In this document: positions 19,096 through 28,569 of the stretch, piece after piece
How the letters are laid out: every line of letters starts with the position of its first letter
Position numbering within the stretch: position 1 is the stretch's first letter
Source: an uncultured Planctomycetaceae bacterium
GTDB taxonomy: Bacteria > Planctomycetota > Planctomycetia > Planctomycetales > Planctomycetaceae
Assembly (NCBI GenBank): GCA_903871805.1
Contig: CAIQIE010000324.1
Span: forward strand, 1-49,487
Direction of reading: 5' to 3'
Length of the DNA: 49,487 bases
Program-made: the position numbers and the translations under genes
The notes under the pieces: generated by a model
The model's input: the letters and a program-made list of their open reading frames with translations, nothing else
Told to the model about the DNA's origin: nothing
Database searches by the model: none

Positions 19096-20178
19096 ATGAA
19101 AAGATCATCAAGCCAGTCCCCGGCATGGAACAATCGAAGAGGATTTACGCTGATCGAATTGCTCGTGGTTATCGCGATTATTGCGATTCTTGTGTCACTC
19201 CTGTTGCCTGCAGTGCAGCAGGCCAGAGAATCCGCAAGACGCACTCAGTGCAAAAACAATCTGAAACAACTGGGCCTTGCAACCCATAACTTTGAAGGCA
19301 CCTACAAAAAGCTGCCTCCCGGTCAAATTTTCAATGTTGCTGGGTATTCCAACTTTGCACTAATTGACCACATGACGCTGCTGGGAACATTGCCATATCT
19401 GCTTCCGTTCCTGGAGCAGGACGCTCTGTACAGGCCGTTCGGTTCCAGCATGAAAATGGACTCGCGTGATTTCGCAGTGGACAGTGTTGACCCAATGAAG
19501 CAAAACTACTTCAAGTATGCTGCGGTCAATGCTGTCACCGGGACTCAGGTTCCTGCATTTCTCTGCCCTTCTGACAACGCAGCAAGTGCCCTGAAACCAG
19601 GCAGCGCGGATCTGACAGTCTGGATGATCCGTACCGCTGGTGGCCCAAACTACGGTGGATTCCTGATGAATGACGTCACGCCGGATCCGATCACAAGTCG
19701 ACATGGTCTGACAAATTACACGGGCTGCACTGGGCGACTGACTGCAACCGCTGAAGAGCTTGGCATCGGTATGCTCAGCCCGGATTTTCGTGCAATCAAC
19801 GACTACGAAGGTATCTTCCGCCTGAATAAGCAGAAGAGGTTCGCGGACATCACTGATGGTCTGTCCAACACTGTGTTGTTCGGTGAAGTCACCGGAGCAT
19901 TCTACGACGGATATCTGGGTGTGGGTCGGTTTCGCTCGTTCTCATGGCTGGTTGGCCCATTGGGCATGCACTACGCCGCCAAGTCACTGGCCGGAATCTC
20001 TTACGGCGGAACTCGTCCAACTCTGGAAGACGCGAAGTTTACCAGTCGTCACGCTGGGATTGTCCAGTATACTATGGCCGACGGGTCCGTCCGTGCTCTG
20101 TCGACCAGCACGGATGCCGATGTGCTTCTTCGGCTTGGTGGTGCTGCTGATGGTCAGATCGTTTCCGGGATCGAGTAA
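19096..20178 (+). CDS. DUF1559 protein with type-IV-pilin-like N-terminus
   Basis: A 360-residue protein. The start at 19096 is set by AAGGAAAG five bases upstream; the open frame reaches back to 19072 but lacks support. The class III signal RRGFTLIELLVVIAIIAI (about 17-34) would be cut by prepilin peptidase between Gly and Phe and then forms the helix used by pilins and pseudopilins. The DUF1559 body follows: LPAVQQARESARRTQCKNNL, FLCPSDNAA, FADITDGLSNTVLFGE and the C-terminal H-x9-DG block (RHAGIVQYTMADGSVRAL). Planctomycetes carry dozens to hundreds of these, of unproven surface role. A small lipoprotein gene follows after 19 bases, as is common, and a terminator closes the pair. Confidence 0.95.
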   Translation: MKRSSSQSPAWNNRRGFTLIELLVVIAIIAILVSLLLPAVQQARESARRTQCKNNLKQLGLATHNFEGTYKKLPPGQIFNVAGYSNFALIDHMTLLGTLPYLLPFLEQDALYRPFGSSMKMDSRDFAVDSVDPMKQNYFKYAAVNAVTGTQVPAFLCPSDNAASALKPGSADLTVWMIRTAGGPNYGGFLMNDVTPDPITSRHGLTNYTGCTGRLTATAEELGIGMLSPDFRAINDYEGIFRLNKQKRFADITDGLSNTVLFGEVTGAFYDGYLGVGRFRSFSWLVGPLGMHYAAKSLAGISYGGTRPTLEDAKFTSRHAGIVQYTMADGSVRALSTSTDADVLLRLGGAADGQIVSGIE

Positions 20179-20197
20179 CCGTGTGCAGGGTGAACAT

Positions 20198-20368
20198 ATG
20201 CGATTGACTTTTGTGTTTCTGATGTGCTGTCTGTTGTGTGGTGTTTCCGGATGCAACGGTGGCAGCGACGTTCCTGAAGAACTTCGTGCTCCGCCGCTGC
20301 AGCCAATTACGCCGGCAGACAAAATGGAAAACGCTCCAAAGGGCGCTGTTCCTGCTGAAGCTCTTTAA
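20198..20368 (+). CDS. Small lipoprotein linked to the DUF1559 gene
   Basis: A 56-residue lipoprotein. MRLTFVFLMCCLLCGVSGC is a signal peptide with the lipobox VSGC, so the mature part is only 37 residues, Pro- and acid-rich (PEELRAPPLQPITPADK). GGGTGA lies just upstream of the ATG. The 19-base gap from the DUF1559 stop and the shared terminator mark a two-gene operon. Such short lipoproteins often follow DUF1559 genes in planctomycetes; their function is unknown. Confidence 0.85.
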   Translation: MRLTFVFLMCCLLCGVSGCNGGSDVPEELRAPPLQPITPADKMENAPKGAVPAEAL

Positions 20369-20397
20369 AGCCCCAGGCAGAGCAATCAACGGAATCT

Positions 20398-20444
20398 GAA
20401 AAACGTTGTTTGGATCTTTACAGAATCCGAACAACGTTTTTTCG
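20398..20444 (+). terminator. Intrinsic terminator after the DUF1559 operon
   Basis: A stem of about 14 bp (AACGTTGTTTGGAT with ATCCGAACAACGTT, one G-U pair) is followed by T6. It sits about 30 bases after the lipoprotein stop. Confidence 0.9.
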
Positions 20445-20823
20445 TAGGTTTTCTGTTGTGCAGGGATGAACCCTGGATGGACTGCAGAAAAGTCTCCTCC
20501 TCAGAACAGGATCCGCCGGCAAAAGCCTCTGTGTTGTTTGCCGCCAGGGACAAAGTAATCCCGGTCCTCACATGGACAACAACGGCTATCCTGTTAGAAA
20601 CGGCTATTGTCATTAAGGAGCATCCGGCTGGCTGCTGCTGCCTCCTGCGACTGCTGTGCACAAATTGACAACTGCCCGGCATGGATAGAACAAGCCGCAG
20701 CACAAGCCTCCGGGTGATGTGTCGATACCGGTCAAGACAGTTCGATACCGGGGGTTCAATGGATTCGAAAGCAGAAATTTATGCGGAACTGGCTTCCACC
20801 GCGATTTCTGCCATCCTCAGAAA
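20445..20823. other. Intergenic stretch with no visible feature
   Basis: 379 bases. A minus-strand ORF (20386-20703) runs through the terminator and is rejected. A short sequence CGATACCGG is repeated at about 20722 and 20742; otherwise I see nothing. Confidence 0.5.
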
Positions 20824-21357
20824 TCAGGACAGGAACCCGCGTTCCTTTAGTTCCTGAATGTTGCCCGGGGCACTGGCAAGCACTCGTTCCGTCGCATAAC
20901 GAAAAACCGCAAATCCAGACAACTCTGACGGCGATGAAAGAATCGCGACTCGGTCTTCTTCTTCATCATCCAATTGGCGATTCAGCTTTTCGACGGCCTC
21001 TTCCACAGTATCGGTGACAATACGGTCCGGACCGGAGTCATTCACCAGCCTGAGATTGGAAAAGGCGGCGGAACGGGTCAACAGCTTTTCAATGTAACCA
21101 ATATCTTCGTGTTCTTCGAAGAAGTTACGGATTTCCGGATGGAGACTGTCCGGGGTAATGATCCTTGCCCGGCTGATTGTCACACTGCCTCGGCGAATCC
21201 CCACAGTCTGCGATTTTGCGGATGATGTCACAAGATAATACGGGAGGTCAGTGTCTCCGAACGTGAACAGCCCCATCTCGACCGAACGTTCGATTCTGAT
21301 GGAGGTCCAGGCCGCCCGAAATTGCTGGAATTGTTCGAAGTTATCGAAAATCGACAT
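20824..21357 (-). CDS. Conserved-looking hypothetical protein
   Basis: A 177-residue soluble protein of unknown family. It begins MSIFDNFEQFQQFRAAW and has an acidic middle (RQLDDEEEDRVAIL) and a helical C-terminus (NIQELKERGFLS). No signal, membrane helix or catalytic motif is seen. Codon use and length look genuine, and it is the only long open frame in this stretch. The ribosome site is not obvious. It stands alone on the minus strand. Confidence 0.7.
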   Translation of the reverse strand: MSIFDNFEQFQQFRAAWTSIRIERSVEMGLFTFGDTDLPYYLVTSSAKSQTVGIRRGSVTISRARIITPDSLHPEIRNFFEEHEDIGYIEKLLTRSAAFSNLRLVNDSGPDRIVTDTVEEAVEKLNRQLDDEEEDRVAILSSPSELSGFAVFRYATERVLASAPGNIQELKERGFLS

Positions 21358-21595
21358 TGGGGGACGACCCTTGTTTCAGTCAGCGAGGCACATCATTTTG
21401 GCGGCACAAGTTGGCGGCACAAGGTGCACCAGCCTTTTAGAAACCAGATTGACACTGCGGCAGGATACTACACTGCCAGAGCGTGTTATCTGGCAGCATA
21501 ACAGCTCCCGCGTTTCCGGCTGATGTCTCCGCCTTTCAATGGGCCAGTGTCCAATGAATGGCAGCGGCATACCGCTGCGTTGTCAACGTGCGGCC

Positions 21596-21973
21596 TTAGT
21601 GTGCTGGTTTAGGAGGATTTGCAAGCTTTTCAGCTTTCTCTGTGTCGGACATTGCCTCCCATTCCTCAAGACACGGCGGACAGCAAAATCCAACTTTCTT
21701 CCCGTTCCATTCGCTGACGTTTTCTGCCGTCAGGTCTTTTGTGTTAACGTCGTTTCCCATGACCGGACATTTGGTGTTCACAATCTGAATTGCAGAGGTG
21801 GCCGCAGCAGTCGTCGCCGTCGCCATCGCCGCAGAGGGCGTTTCTACTTCACCACAGCCAGCCAGAAAACATATTCCAGCGCAGACAAACATCGAATTCA
21901 GGCGAAAATACACTTGACGGACTCCGTCAGAGGAACAGCGTCGAACGAAAATAGACCCCGGCATGTTAGCCAT
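21596..21973 (-). CDS. Lipoprotein with a YHS-like / metal-binding Cys motif
   Basis: A lipoprotein with hydrophobic segment MFVCAGICFLAGC and lipobox LAGC. The mature part starts with an Ala/Thr linker (about 25 residues), then a small domain: NTKCPVMGNDVN, then VGFCCPPCLEEWEAMSDTEK. The C-P-(V/I)-M-G and G-F-C-C-x2-C pattern resembles YHS-type domains seen in copper and other metal proteins. Several starts are possible; the frame extends to 22009, and I picked the ATG at 21973. Probably it handles a metal ion at the cell envelope, an inference from the motif only. Confidence 0.7.
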   Translation of the reverse strand: MANMPGSIFVRRCSSDGVRQVYFRLNSMFVCAGICFLAGCGEVETPSAAMATATTAAATSAIQIVNTKCPVMGNDVNTKDLTAENVSEWNGKKVGFCCPPCLEEWEAMSDTEKAEKLANPPKPAH

Positions 21974-22555
21974 GCAATCCGCGGATTGCACTGGTGTCTG
22001 TGCCATCATTGAGTGCTTTCCAATGTTGAAAACCTAAAATTCGGCAAAAATGTTTGTTTTTTGGGCATGGAATTCTAAGCAAAGGCACGCAGATCTTTCA
22101 AAACGCAGGACAAACATGCGTTCTTCGATGACATGGATCTGCCTGGCAGCGGCCGACGGACGGTACAGTTGGACTGCAGATTTTGAAATTGACGGTGGAA
22201 TTTGGGGGATCTGATATTTCCCTCGCTGCCGAACCCGAAAATTTCCCGGCTGTCGTGACCTGTTTCTGCTCGCCCTGAGTGCTACCATACCGCCCGAAGA
22301 TCGGGATCTCTGATGAATGAAGGTGTTTCCCTCCCCAACCGGAACAAGAGAAACCAGTCATCCTCAACAGAGAATTCCTGTGAGTCATTTGATGTCTGAT
22401 CCGTCGTGAATGCTTCTCAGATGGATTGAGGATCTGGCAAACCAAATTCTGGTGGCGGTGTGCCGCAGCACAATTCAGAAAGCTGTCCGGAATACTGACA
22501 GCCAGAGATCTCTCTAGCGGCGCACCTGCAGCAGGAAGTAAACAGAGCGAGTCTT
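21974..22555. other. Divergent intergenic region before the TerC gene
   Basis: 582 bases, no supported gene. I looked for a yybP-ykoY manganese riboswitch, which often precedes TerC genes, and did not recognise one. Minus-strand ORFs (22034-22445) have no family features. Confidence 0.5.
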
Positions 22556-23305
22556 ATGATGAATGCATTGCTGACCCCCGAAGCCCTTATCGCACTGCTG
22601 TCTCTGACGTCCCTTGAACTCGTACTCGGTATCGACAATGTGATTTTCATCGCAATTCTCTGCGGTAAGCTGCCGGAAAAAGATCGGGATCGTGCCCGCA
22701 CGATGGGACTGTTGCTTGCTGTCGTTTCCAGAATCCTGCTGGTACTGGCCATCGGCTGGGTGATGAGCCTGACCAAAGTCCTGTTTCATCTGGGCTCGTC
22801 ACCGATCACCGGAAAAGATCTGATCCTGATCTTCGGAGGACTGTTCCTTGTCTTCAAAGCGACGAAGGAAATTCACCACAAGCTGGAACATTCCCGAAAC
22901 GAAAACTCTCCTGCCCCTCGTATGGCTGGTTTCGCGGCAGTGCTCACTCAAATTCTGATGATCGATGTGGTCTTCTCCCTGGATTCCGTGATTACCGCCG
23001 TCGGCATGACGGAGGGATTGAAACATCCCATTCCCATCATGATTACAGCCATCTTGCTTTCCGTTGCCGGAATGCTTGTATTTTCCAGGTCCATCGTGCT
23101 TTTTATCGAGCGGAATCCCACGATCAAAATACTGGCACTGTCGTTCCTGATGCTGATTGGTGTGCTGCTCGTTGCGGAAGGCTTTGGCCACCACATTCCC
23201 AAGGGATACATTTACTTCGCAATGTCCTTCTCCTTCTTTGTCGAGATGCTCCAGCTCTGGACGACTAAGCCTGCGAAAAGCCAATCCGGGGAATCCGGGT
23301 ACTGA
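22556..23305 (+). CDS. TerC-family integral membrane protein
   Basis: A 249-residue TerC protein; relatives export manganese or other metals and help metallate secreted enzymes. The hallmark is LELVLGIDNVIFIAIL at residues about 19-34, with the Asp-Asn pair in the first helix, and its mirrored partner VVFSLDSVITAVGMTE near 140-155. About seven hydrophobic helices follow, including ILALSFLMLIGVLLVAEG. The start has a GAGCGAG site upstream. The neighbours do not suggest a pathway. The family is certain; the substrate is not. Confidence 0.93.
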   Translation: MMNALLTPEALIALLSLTSLELVLGIDNVIFIAILCGKLPEKDRDRARTMGLLLAVVSRILLVLAIGWVMSLTKVLFHLGSSPITGKDLILIFGGLFLVFKATKEIHHKLEHSRNENSPAPRMAGFAAVLTQILMIDVVFSLDSVITAVGMTEGLKHPIPIMITAILLSVAGMLVFSRSIVLFIERNPTIKILALSFLMLIGVLLVAEGFGHHIPKGYIYFAMSFSFFVEMLQLWTTKPAKSQSGESGY

Positions 23306-23437
23306 ACCGAATCTGCAGGCTGATTCTGGTTCCCGGAACCGTCATCATGCTAAGTCGGCGACGGGCAGGTCTCCAAAACGTTGTGATTCAGTGACGCTGA
23401 ATCAGCAGCTCTTCATGGCAACGAAATTAAACGAAAA

Positions 23438-23911
23438 ATGGACGCAGAACCGGACGAATTACTGACAGAGTTTAAAGGACATGGAATTCGCTTTCGGTAT
23501 CCGGGATACTGGGAGCTTGAGCAGGAGACTGACGGACAGGACGTTGTGCTGACGGTCGCCGCCGATCACTCCTGCTTCTGGCTGCTCAGGCTGCTCCCGG
23601 ATTGTCCACGGACCGAACAGGTGATCTCATCCTGCCTCAGCGCTCTCAATGAAGAATACGAAGACGTCGAAGTCCATGAGTTCAAAGGGACTCTGGCGAA
23701 CATGTCCGCCAACTGTCGCGAGGTAACATTCTCCTGCTTCGAGCTACTGAACGTAGCCGGCTTTCGCTGCCTTCAAAGTCACAACGCCACCATTCTTGTC
23801 TGGTGGCAATGCACCGACCACGAACTCAACGATATCCGTCCCGTTTTTGAACGCATCACACAGTCTGTCAGAATTCTCTCCCGAACAGATCAGTCCAATG
23901 ATACTGAATGA
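23438..23911 (+). CDS. Hypothetical protein, DcrB/PsbP-like shape
   Basis: A 157-residue protein without a signal peptide. The [12 protein letters not shown] opening, [16 protein letters not shown] middle and [30 protein letters not shown] end have the strand-helix pattern seen in proteins with a DcrB/PsbP-like fold (a protein of unknown role that often begins FRYP.xWE). The assignment is by shape and not firm. It is followed after 43 bases by trpE, probably in one transcript. Confidence 0.7.
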   Translation: MDAEPDELLTEFKGHGIRFRYPGYWELEQETDGQDVVLTVAADHSCFWLLRLLPDCPRTEQVISSCLSALNEEYEDVEVHEFKGTLANMSANCREVTFSCFELLNVAGFRCLQSHNATILVWWQCTDHELNDIRPVFERITQSVRILSRTDQSNDTE

Positions 23912-23954
23912 CGTCGGACGCAATGACGCCAATTCACCGCACGGAAGAAATACC

Positions 23955-25469
23955 ATGAAGTCACCAACGACACTGCCAACTTCCGCAGAGTTCGAGAAAC
24001 TCCGCAATGAGGCTCGGTTTGTGCCTGTTTACAGACAACTGACCGCCGATACACTCACCCCGGTGACCGCATACCAGCGTATCGCCTCCGGTTCATTTGC
24101 ATTCCTGTTCGAAAGTGTTGTCGGCGGCGAAAAAGTCGGGCGATACAGTTTCGTTGGAAGTCATCCTTTCCTCACTGTCACTGCACGCGGAACTTCCGTT
24201 GTCGTGGAATCCAGAAACGGCGACCGTGAGCAGATCGACAATACGGATCCTCTGAAGGTCCTGGATGCCTGCATCAGCCGCTACAAGTCCGTCCACCTGC
24301 CCGGACTCCCTCGTTTCCTGGGTGGTGCTGTTGGCTATGCGGCTTACGATGTCGTGCGTTACACAGAACACCTGCCGAACATCCCGAGGGATGATCGGAA
24401 TCTCCCCGATCTGACGTTCGCATTCTACGATTCCATGGTCATTTTCGACCACATTCGAAAAGTCATCTTTGCCGTCGCTCTGGCTGATACCGAACAGGGG
24501 GACCCGGAAGAATCCCGTGCCCGCGCTGAAGAACGTCTTGATGTCCTCTGCCGACAACTGGCATTTGCCGGCGACGATGTTCAACTCACCGACATTGATC
24601 TCACCGTGGAACCCTCGCTCAATATCCAGTCGAACTTTTCTGAAACCGAATTCTGCGCGGCTGTGGAAAAATGCCGCGAATACATCCGGGCTGGTGACAT
24701 CTTTCAGGTCGTCATCAGTCAGCGACTTGAGTGTGAATCACGAGCCGATGCGCTGGATGTCTATCGCTCCCTGCGCATGGTCAATCCCAGCCCGTTCATG
24801 TTTCTCCTCAGAACACCTGATGTGAATCTTGTCGGCAGCTCCCCGGAAATTATGGTTCGAGTGGAAGACAGGGAAACAACTATCCGGCCTCTTGCCGGTA
24901 CTCGCCCACGCGGAAAAACTCCGCAGGAAGATAAGGAGCTTGAAAAGGAACTCCTCGCTGACCCCAAAGAACGCGCCGAACACGTCATGCTCATTGACCT
25001 CGCTCGCAATGACGTCGGACGAGTCGCCGAATATGGCTCCGTTACACTGACGGATGTTATGGTCGTCGAACGATACAGCCATGTCATGCACATCACCTCG
25101 AATGTCTCTGGTACCCTGAAAGCAGAATTAACCGCCATCGAGGCACTTCGGGCCGGACTGCCGGCAGGCACCGTCTCCGGAGCACCCAAAGTGCGAGCCA
25201 TGGAAATCATCGATGAAATCGAACCCCACAAACGCGGACCCTATGGAGGGGCTGTCGGCTACTTCGACTTCACTGGCGATATGGATACCTGCATCGCTCT
25301 CAGAACGCTGGTCATGAAAAATGGCCGCATCTACATCCAGGCAGGCGCCGGAATCGTCGCTGACAGCGTTCCGGAAATGGAATATCGGGAAACCATGAAT
25401 AAGGCCCGCGCAATGCTCAAGGCAATCCATATTGCCGAAACACAACTGCTCCCTGAACACCCCCACTGA
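23955..25469 (+). CDS. trpE: Anthranilate synthase component I
   Basis: A 504-residue TrpE, which with TrpG converts chorismate to anthranilate for tryptophan. The start at 23955 has GGAAGAAA before it. The frame extends to 23796 but would overlap the preceding gene. Residues [18 protein letters not shown] (about 45-62) form the site for tryptophan feedback inhibition (E-S and S-F). The chorismate-binding domain is complete: [71 protein letters not shown] and [21 protein letters not shown]. No trpG is visible beside it, and no leader peptide is seen. A terminator follows. Confidence 0.95.
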   Translation: MKSPTTLPTSAEFEKLRNEARFVPVYRQLTADTLTPVTAYQRIASGSFAFLFESVVGGEKVGRYSFVGSHPFLTVTARGTSVVVESRNGDREQIDNTDPLKVLDACISRYKSVHLPGLPRFLGGAVGYAAYDVVRYTEHLPNIPRDDRNLPDLTFAFYDSMVIFDHIRKVIFAVALADTEQGDPEESRARAEERLDVLCRQLAFAGDDVQLTDIDLTVEPSLNIQSNFSETEFCAAVEKCREYIRAGDIFQVVISQRLECESRADALDVYRSLRMVNPSPFMFLLRTPDVNLVGSSPEIMVRVEDRETTIRPLAGTRPRGKTPQEDKELEKELLADPKERAEHVMLIDLARNDVGRVAEYGSVTLTDVMVVERYSHVMHITSNVSGTLKAELTAIEALRAGLPAGTVSGAPKVRAMEIIDEIEPHKRGPYGGAVGYFDFTGDMDTCIALRTLVMKNGRIYIQAGAGIVADSVPEMEYRETMNKARAMLKAIHIAETQLLPEHPH

Positions 25470-25504
25470 TGCCGGAAATTCTCGACAGACTAAGTTCATG
25501 CAAA

Positions 25505-25545
25505 AAGGCCTGAGCCTCCACAGGGAAGTCTCAGGCCTTCATTTT
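25505..25545. terminator. Terminator after trpE
   Basis: A perfect 10-bp stem, AAGGCCTGAG (25505-25514) with CTCAGGCCTT (25530-25539), is followed by CATTTTT. It has A5 on the other side, so it probably also ends the convergent gene at 25592. Confidence 0.88.
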
Positions 25546-25591
25546 TGACGGCATCCAACACTCAGCCTCAATCACTCAGGTCTCGCCAGAT

Positions 25592-26470
25592 TCAGTTATC
25601 ATACTGTACTGTCACAACACCATTCCGCGAACGAACCTCAATGTCGTATTCCCCGAAACACAGGTCCACTCTCGTTCCGCATTTTGAAACTTCCAGCTTC
25701 TGAAGCGGACATCGCGGAACAAGCACCTCCACATACACAACTCGCTCCGCCAGATCATGCTCGCAGGAGTGAGGATCACGCACAGCCAGGATTGCAGGAA
25801 CCGCATCCGGGGCTGCATTGCAAAGATCCTTGACCTGCACACAGGTTGCCAGCGGTACTGGACTGCGAACAAATTCCCCGATTCGGTAGGGCATCACTGG
25901 TACCGCCGGGACGCGGTAAACTGGGGCAGGTACGGCCGGAACATATGCCCGCCCGGGAACAACTGGAGCGTAAGCCCTTTCCGCATAAGGCGTGGCCGAC
26001 TGAACCTGAAACGTTACTCGCATGTCGCGATTGCCGGATACCGATCCGTAATTTGCTCGTCGCTCCCCAAAACTGTCCTCTCGCATTGCGACGCGGGATC
26101 GATCCCGATCAGAATTACGTATCATACCGTTCGCATATCCATTTGACTGTTCTGCCGAACGATACCCCCTGCCTGCATCATGCGTCGAACGATTATTTCC
26201 GGAACCATAACCCATGCTATACGTCCGGTTTGCCCGGTCCTCGGTCCGTGCGCCGTGCATCCGGACTTCTTCCATTGGTACTCCTGACTCCGCCCAGCCA
26301 GATCGACCGCGAGAGCCACCGGCGTAGTTCACCGAACGCCCGGATGGCCGATCCTGAGTTAAAGCGTTGACAACACGCAGGATGTCCACAATGTCGTTCG
26401 CTTCCAAACCGGCCGAAGTCATCAGTACAAGTGCCGCAACTCCAAAAAACCTCAGTGCTACTGTGCTCAT
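25592..26470 (-). CDS. Secreted hypothetical protein with Pro/Val/Tyr-rich linker
   Basis: A 292-residue exported protein. MSTVALRFFGVAALVLMTSAGLEA is a signal peptide. The mature N-terminal half is low-complexity (Gly, Ser, Arg, Asn, Tyr), then a linker with repeats (PAVPAPVYRVPAVPVMPY). The last 90 residues are compact and strand-rich with five cysteines (TCVQVKDLC, CEHD, RCPLQKLEVSKC, LCFGEYDIEV), which could form disulfides outside the cytoplasm. AAGGTG precedes the start. No known family. It converges with trpE. Confidence 0.75.
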   Translation of the reverse strand: MSTVALRFFGVAALVLMTSAGLEANDIVDILRVVNALTQDRPSGRSVNYAGGSRGRSGWAESGVPMEEVRMHGARTEDRANRTYSMGYGSGNNRSTHDAGRGYRSAEQSNGYANGMIRNSDRDRSRVAMREDSFGERRANYGSVSGNRDMRVTFQVQSATPYAERAYAPVVPGRAYVPAVPAPVYRVPAVPVMPYRIGEFVRSPVPLATCVQVKDLCNAAPDAVPAILAVRDPHSCEHDLAERVVYVEVLVPRCPLQKLEVSKCGTRVDLCFGEYDIEVRSRNGVVTVQYDN

Positions 26471-27077
26471 GGATACACCTTACTCTTCCCGTTTTCCTGA
26501 TTCTCGCCACCCTTCGCCGCATTTTGCATCGTTCGTTGATGCCATGACTCTCTTGATTACAAAACTCATGCCAATTCGTTTTTGTTTTTCGTAAACACCA
26601 TATTGCAAATGAGTTACGGCAAACATGGCATTTCTGGTTCGAAAATCGGAACTACCTGTTGTTATCGGTGTGATCTTGATGTGGTGTCAAAGTGATTTCA
26701 TCCTGGTGGTCGGGGCTTACTTTCTGGCTTGCAGTTGATTGCCGAGCCGAAAGCGGATCTTCGGTGGTCCACAAAGTCGCTGATGATCGGGCGTTCAGAC
26801 AGCGCGGGCATCAGGCGGAAATTGCTGAAGCGCACTGGGCTGGGTTTCGCTTTCACCGAAGCATTCGCCCAACTGTGACGCGTATGAGGATTCTGACATC
26901 CGATCACTGGGGGGCAGTGGTCGATACCTGAGCTGGATGTTATGGATGTGGTCTGCCGCCGCAGAAGGTTTTCTGCAGAAGTCTCCAGACGCCTCAGAAA
27001 GCCTGTGGCCGTTCCGGAAGCGAGCTGCATGAGGCCACATCACATTGAATTCATCAAATCAACGGGAAGGGAATCCC
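26471..27077. other. Intergenic stretch, no gene supported
   Basis: 607 bases. Overlapping short ORFs on both strands (26692-27030) could be relics but show no family features. The AT-rich patch at 26570-26630 may hold the promoter of the secreted protein on the minus strand. Confidence 0.45.
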
Positions 27078-27317
27078 ATGCGGACGCTGCTGTTGTTGAT
27101 TTTCCCGCTGATTTTTATCAGTCTCCAGGGGTGTCAGTGTTTTCGTTGCAGCGAACGCTACAACGACGCCATTGACGATGTTTCGGACCACATTCGAAGT
27201 GGCCCGAAGTTCGACAATGTGTACTGCGAAGAACTGGACGCGACGCGTTGGTGCATGAATTGTCGGAATCGTCGCTGCACGTGCCCCGGAACATTTCCCA
27301 GACACCGACCACGCTGA
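27078..27317 (+). CDS. Cys-rich small lipoprotein
   Basis: A 79-residue lipoprotein starting at ATG 27078, after an AAGGGAAT site. The signal MRTLLLLIFPLIFISLQGC has lipobox LQGC. The mature 61 residues hold eight cysteines counting the lipidated one: CQCFRC at the front, VYC and WCMNC in the middle, CTC near the end. The spacing C-x2-C-x4-C-x-C could bind a metal or make disulfides. Not a family I know. It stands between two long spacers. Confidence 0.75.
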   Translation: MRTLLLLIFPLIFISLQGCQCFRCSERYNDAIDDVSDHIRSGPKFDNVYCEELDATRWCMNCRNRRCTCPGTFPRHRPR

Positions 27318-28476
27318 CAGAAAAACTGGCGGCTTCTACTGATGCAGACCCCGTCCGCACAGGTAGAGGCTCGGTCCGCGGGGAGCGCAGAAGTTTCCGA
27401 AAAACGCCCTGCAGCATCAACGTCCTGAATCGTCGCCTCGCCTCGGGAGAACTTACCTGCACTTGTTGAAGTCGCAGGTCCGGTATGAATTCCAGTGAAC
27501 TCCGGCGGGATGACTCCGGGGAGACAACACGCTGTTAGTCTCTGCCGTTCAACGGGCATCCACGGAAAAGCATCAAGACGCAGGCGGGGGCAAGCCAGCC
27601 AGGCTGAGCCATGGGCGGCCAAAAGACTGAAGTCGCACTGGCCCGCTGCGGATTTGGTTCACTGGAAAACGCACGAGATGGTCGCTTTGGCTGCCTCCCC
27701 CTTGTCGCTGTTGTCTCTGCGCCACCCTCATGTTGTCTCTGCGGCACCCTCATCTCGTCACGATCGGACGCACCACAGTATTCTCTCTCTTCAGACGATA
27801 TCTGATCGGGGGCGGTAGCGGCTTGGAAGTGTCTGACCTCTGCTGTGACAGACCCGCCGGAACAGGCAAGGCTGCTTCCGAGAAGCAGGTTGCTTCAACG
27901 AACATTGCACGCCATCGCCGGTATCTGCAGCATTAACCAGCAGAGTCACTCCCTCGATTCAGAGAAATCTCAGAGAAATCCAGGTTTTGCAACCCGAATC
28001 TGGTTGGTTGTTTTTCAGCAGTCGGGAGCCAAAGCAGCGGGCATCCGGTCGCGCGAAAGAAGACAACGGATTCCCAATACCGGCCACCGAAAATTGTCTG
28101 CTGGAATTACTTTTTTTTGATTGCCAACCGTTATCGCAGCGTCTACGCTGTTTACCCAATCGAATTCTGGCTCTGACACGAAGCGGCTGTAACTGTCACA
28201 TTGTGACATTTGGTGCAGGTAGATGGTTAGGACTGGGCGACAGCGTCTTAGGCAGCAGAGAATCCGGATTCCCTGGCAGGCAAAGGTTTCCAGAAGAGGC
28301 ACATGCGTCGTTACAGAACGAAGATTCTGTCCACCGCAATGGATCTCTCTATAACTCCCTGAAAGTTCTCTGAAAACTCACTCATGACAGCCACTGGATT
28401 CCGACGAAAACGCTGCAGCTTGCTTCCGCCCAATGGAAAGCCGGGTATTTTGTAACAGTCAATGGAACTCACGGGG
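27318..28476. other. Long intergenic region
   Basis: 1159 bases with no supported gene. ORFs of 70-128 codons exist on both strands but lack ribosome sites and family features. It contains the 22-base tandem repeat at 27709-27752 and a smaller 11-base tandem (TCAGAGAAATC) at about 27959-27980. Confidence 0.5.
27709..27752 (+). repeat. 22-base tandem repeat, two copies
   Basis: TGTTGTCTCTGCGCCACCCT is followed 22 bases later by the same sequence with one C to G change; each unit ends CA. The units are adjacent with no spacer. Confidence 0.85.
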
Positions 28477-28506
28477 TTGACAAATGATTCCGTGTGTGAT
28501 TATCAA
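28477..28506 (+). promoter_or_regulatory. Candidate promoter of the hyperacidic protein gene
   Basis: A perfect TTGACA at 28477-28482 is followed after 18 bases by TATCAA (or after 17 by TTATCA). It lies about 65 bases upstream of the ATG at 28570. The -35 box is excellent; the -10 box is fair. Confidence 0.5.
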
Positions 28507-28569
28507 ACGCGTCGAGGCGGGGTTTCCGCAGTCGACAGACTACAGGACAAAAGATAAAGGTTACTGGTC

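Noticed and set aside
20722-20760. A tRNA T-arm-like string (GGTTCAA)
   Set aside because: No acceptor or anticodon stem could be drawn around it.
21974-22555. yybP-ykoY manganese riboswitch before the TerC gene
   Set aside because: I could not find the conserved core in this spacer.
26698-27030. A 110-codon minus-strand ORF and its plus-strand shadows
   Set aside because: No ribosome site, no family motif, biased composition from the G+C-rich strand; no transposase motif could be identified.
27987-28373. A 128-codon plus-strand ORF
   Set aside because: Composition and absence of a ribosome site or motif suggest a chance open frame.
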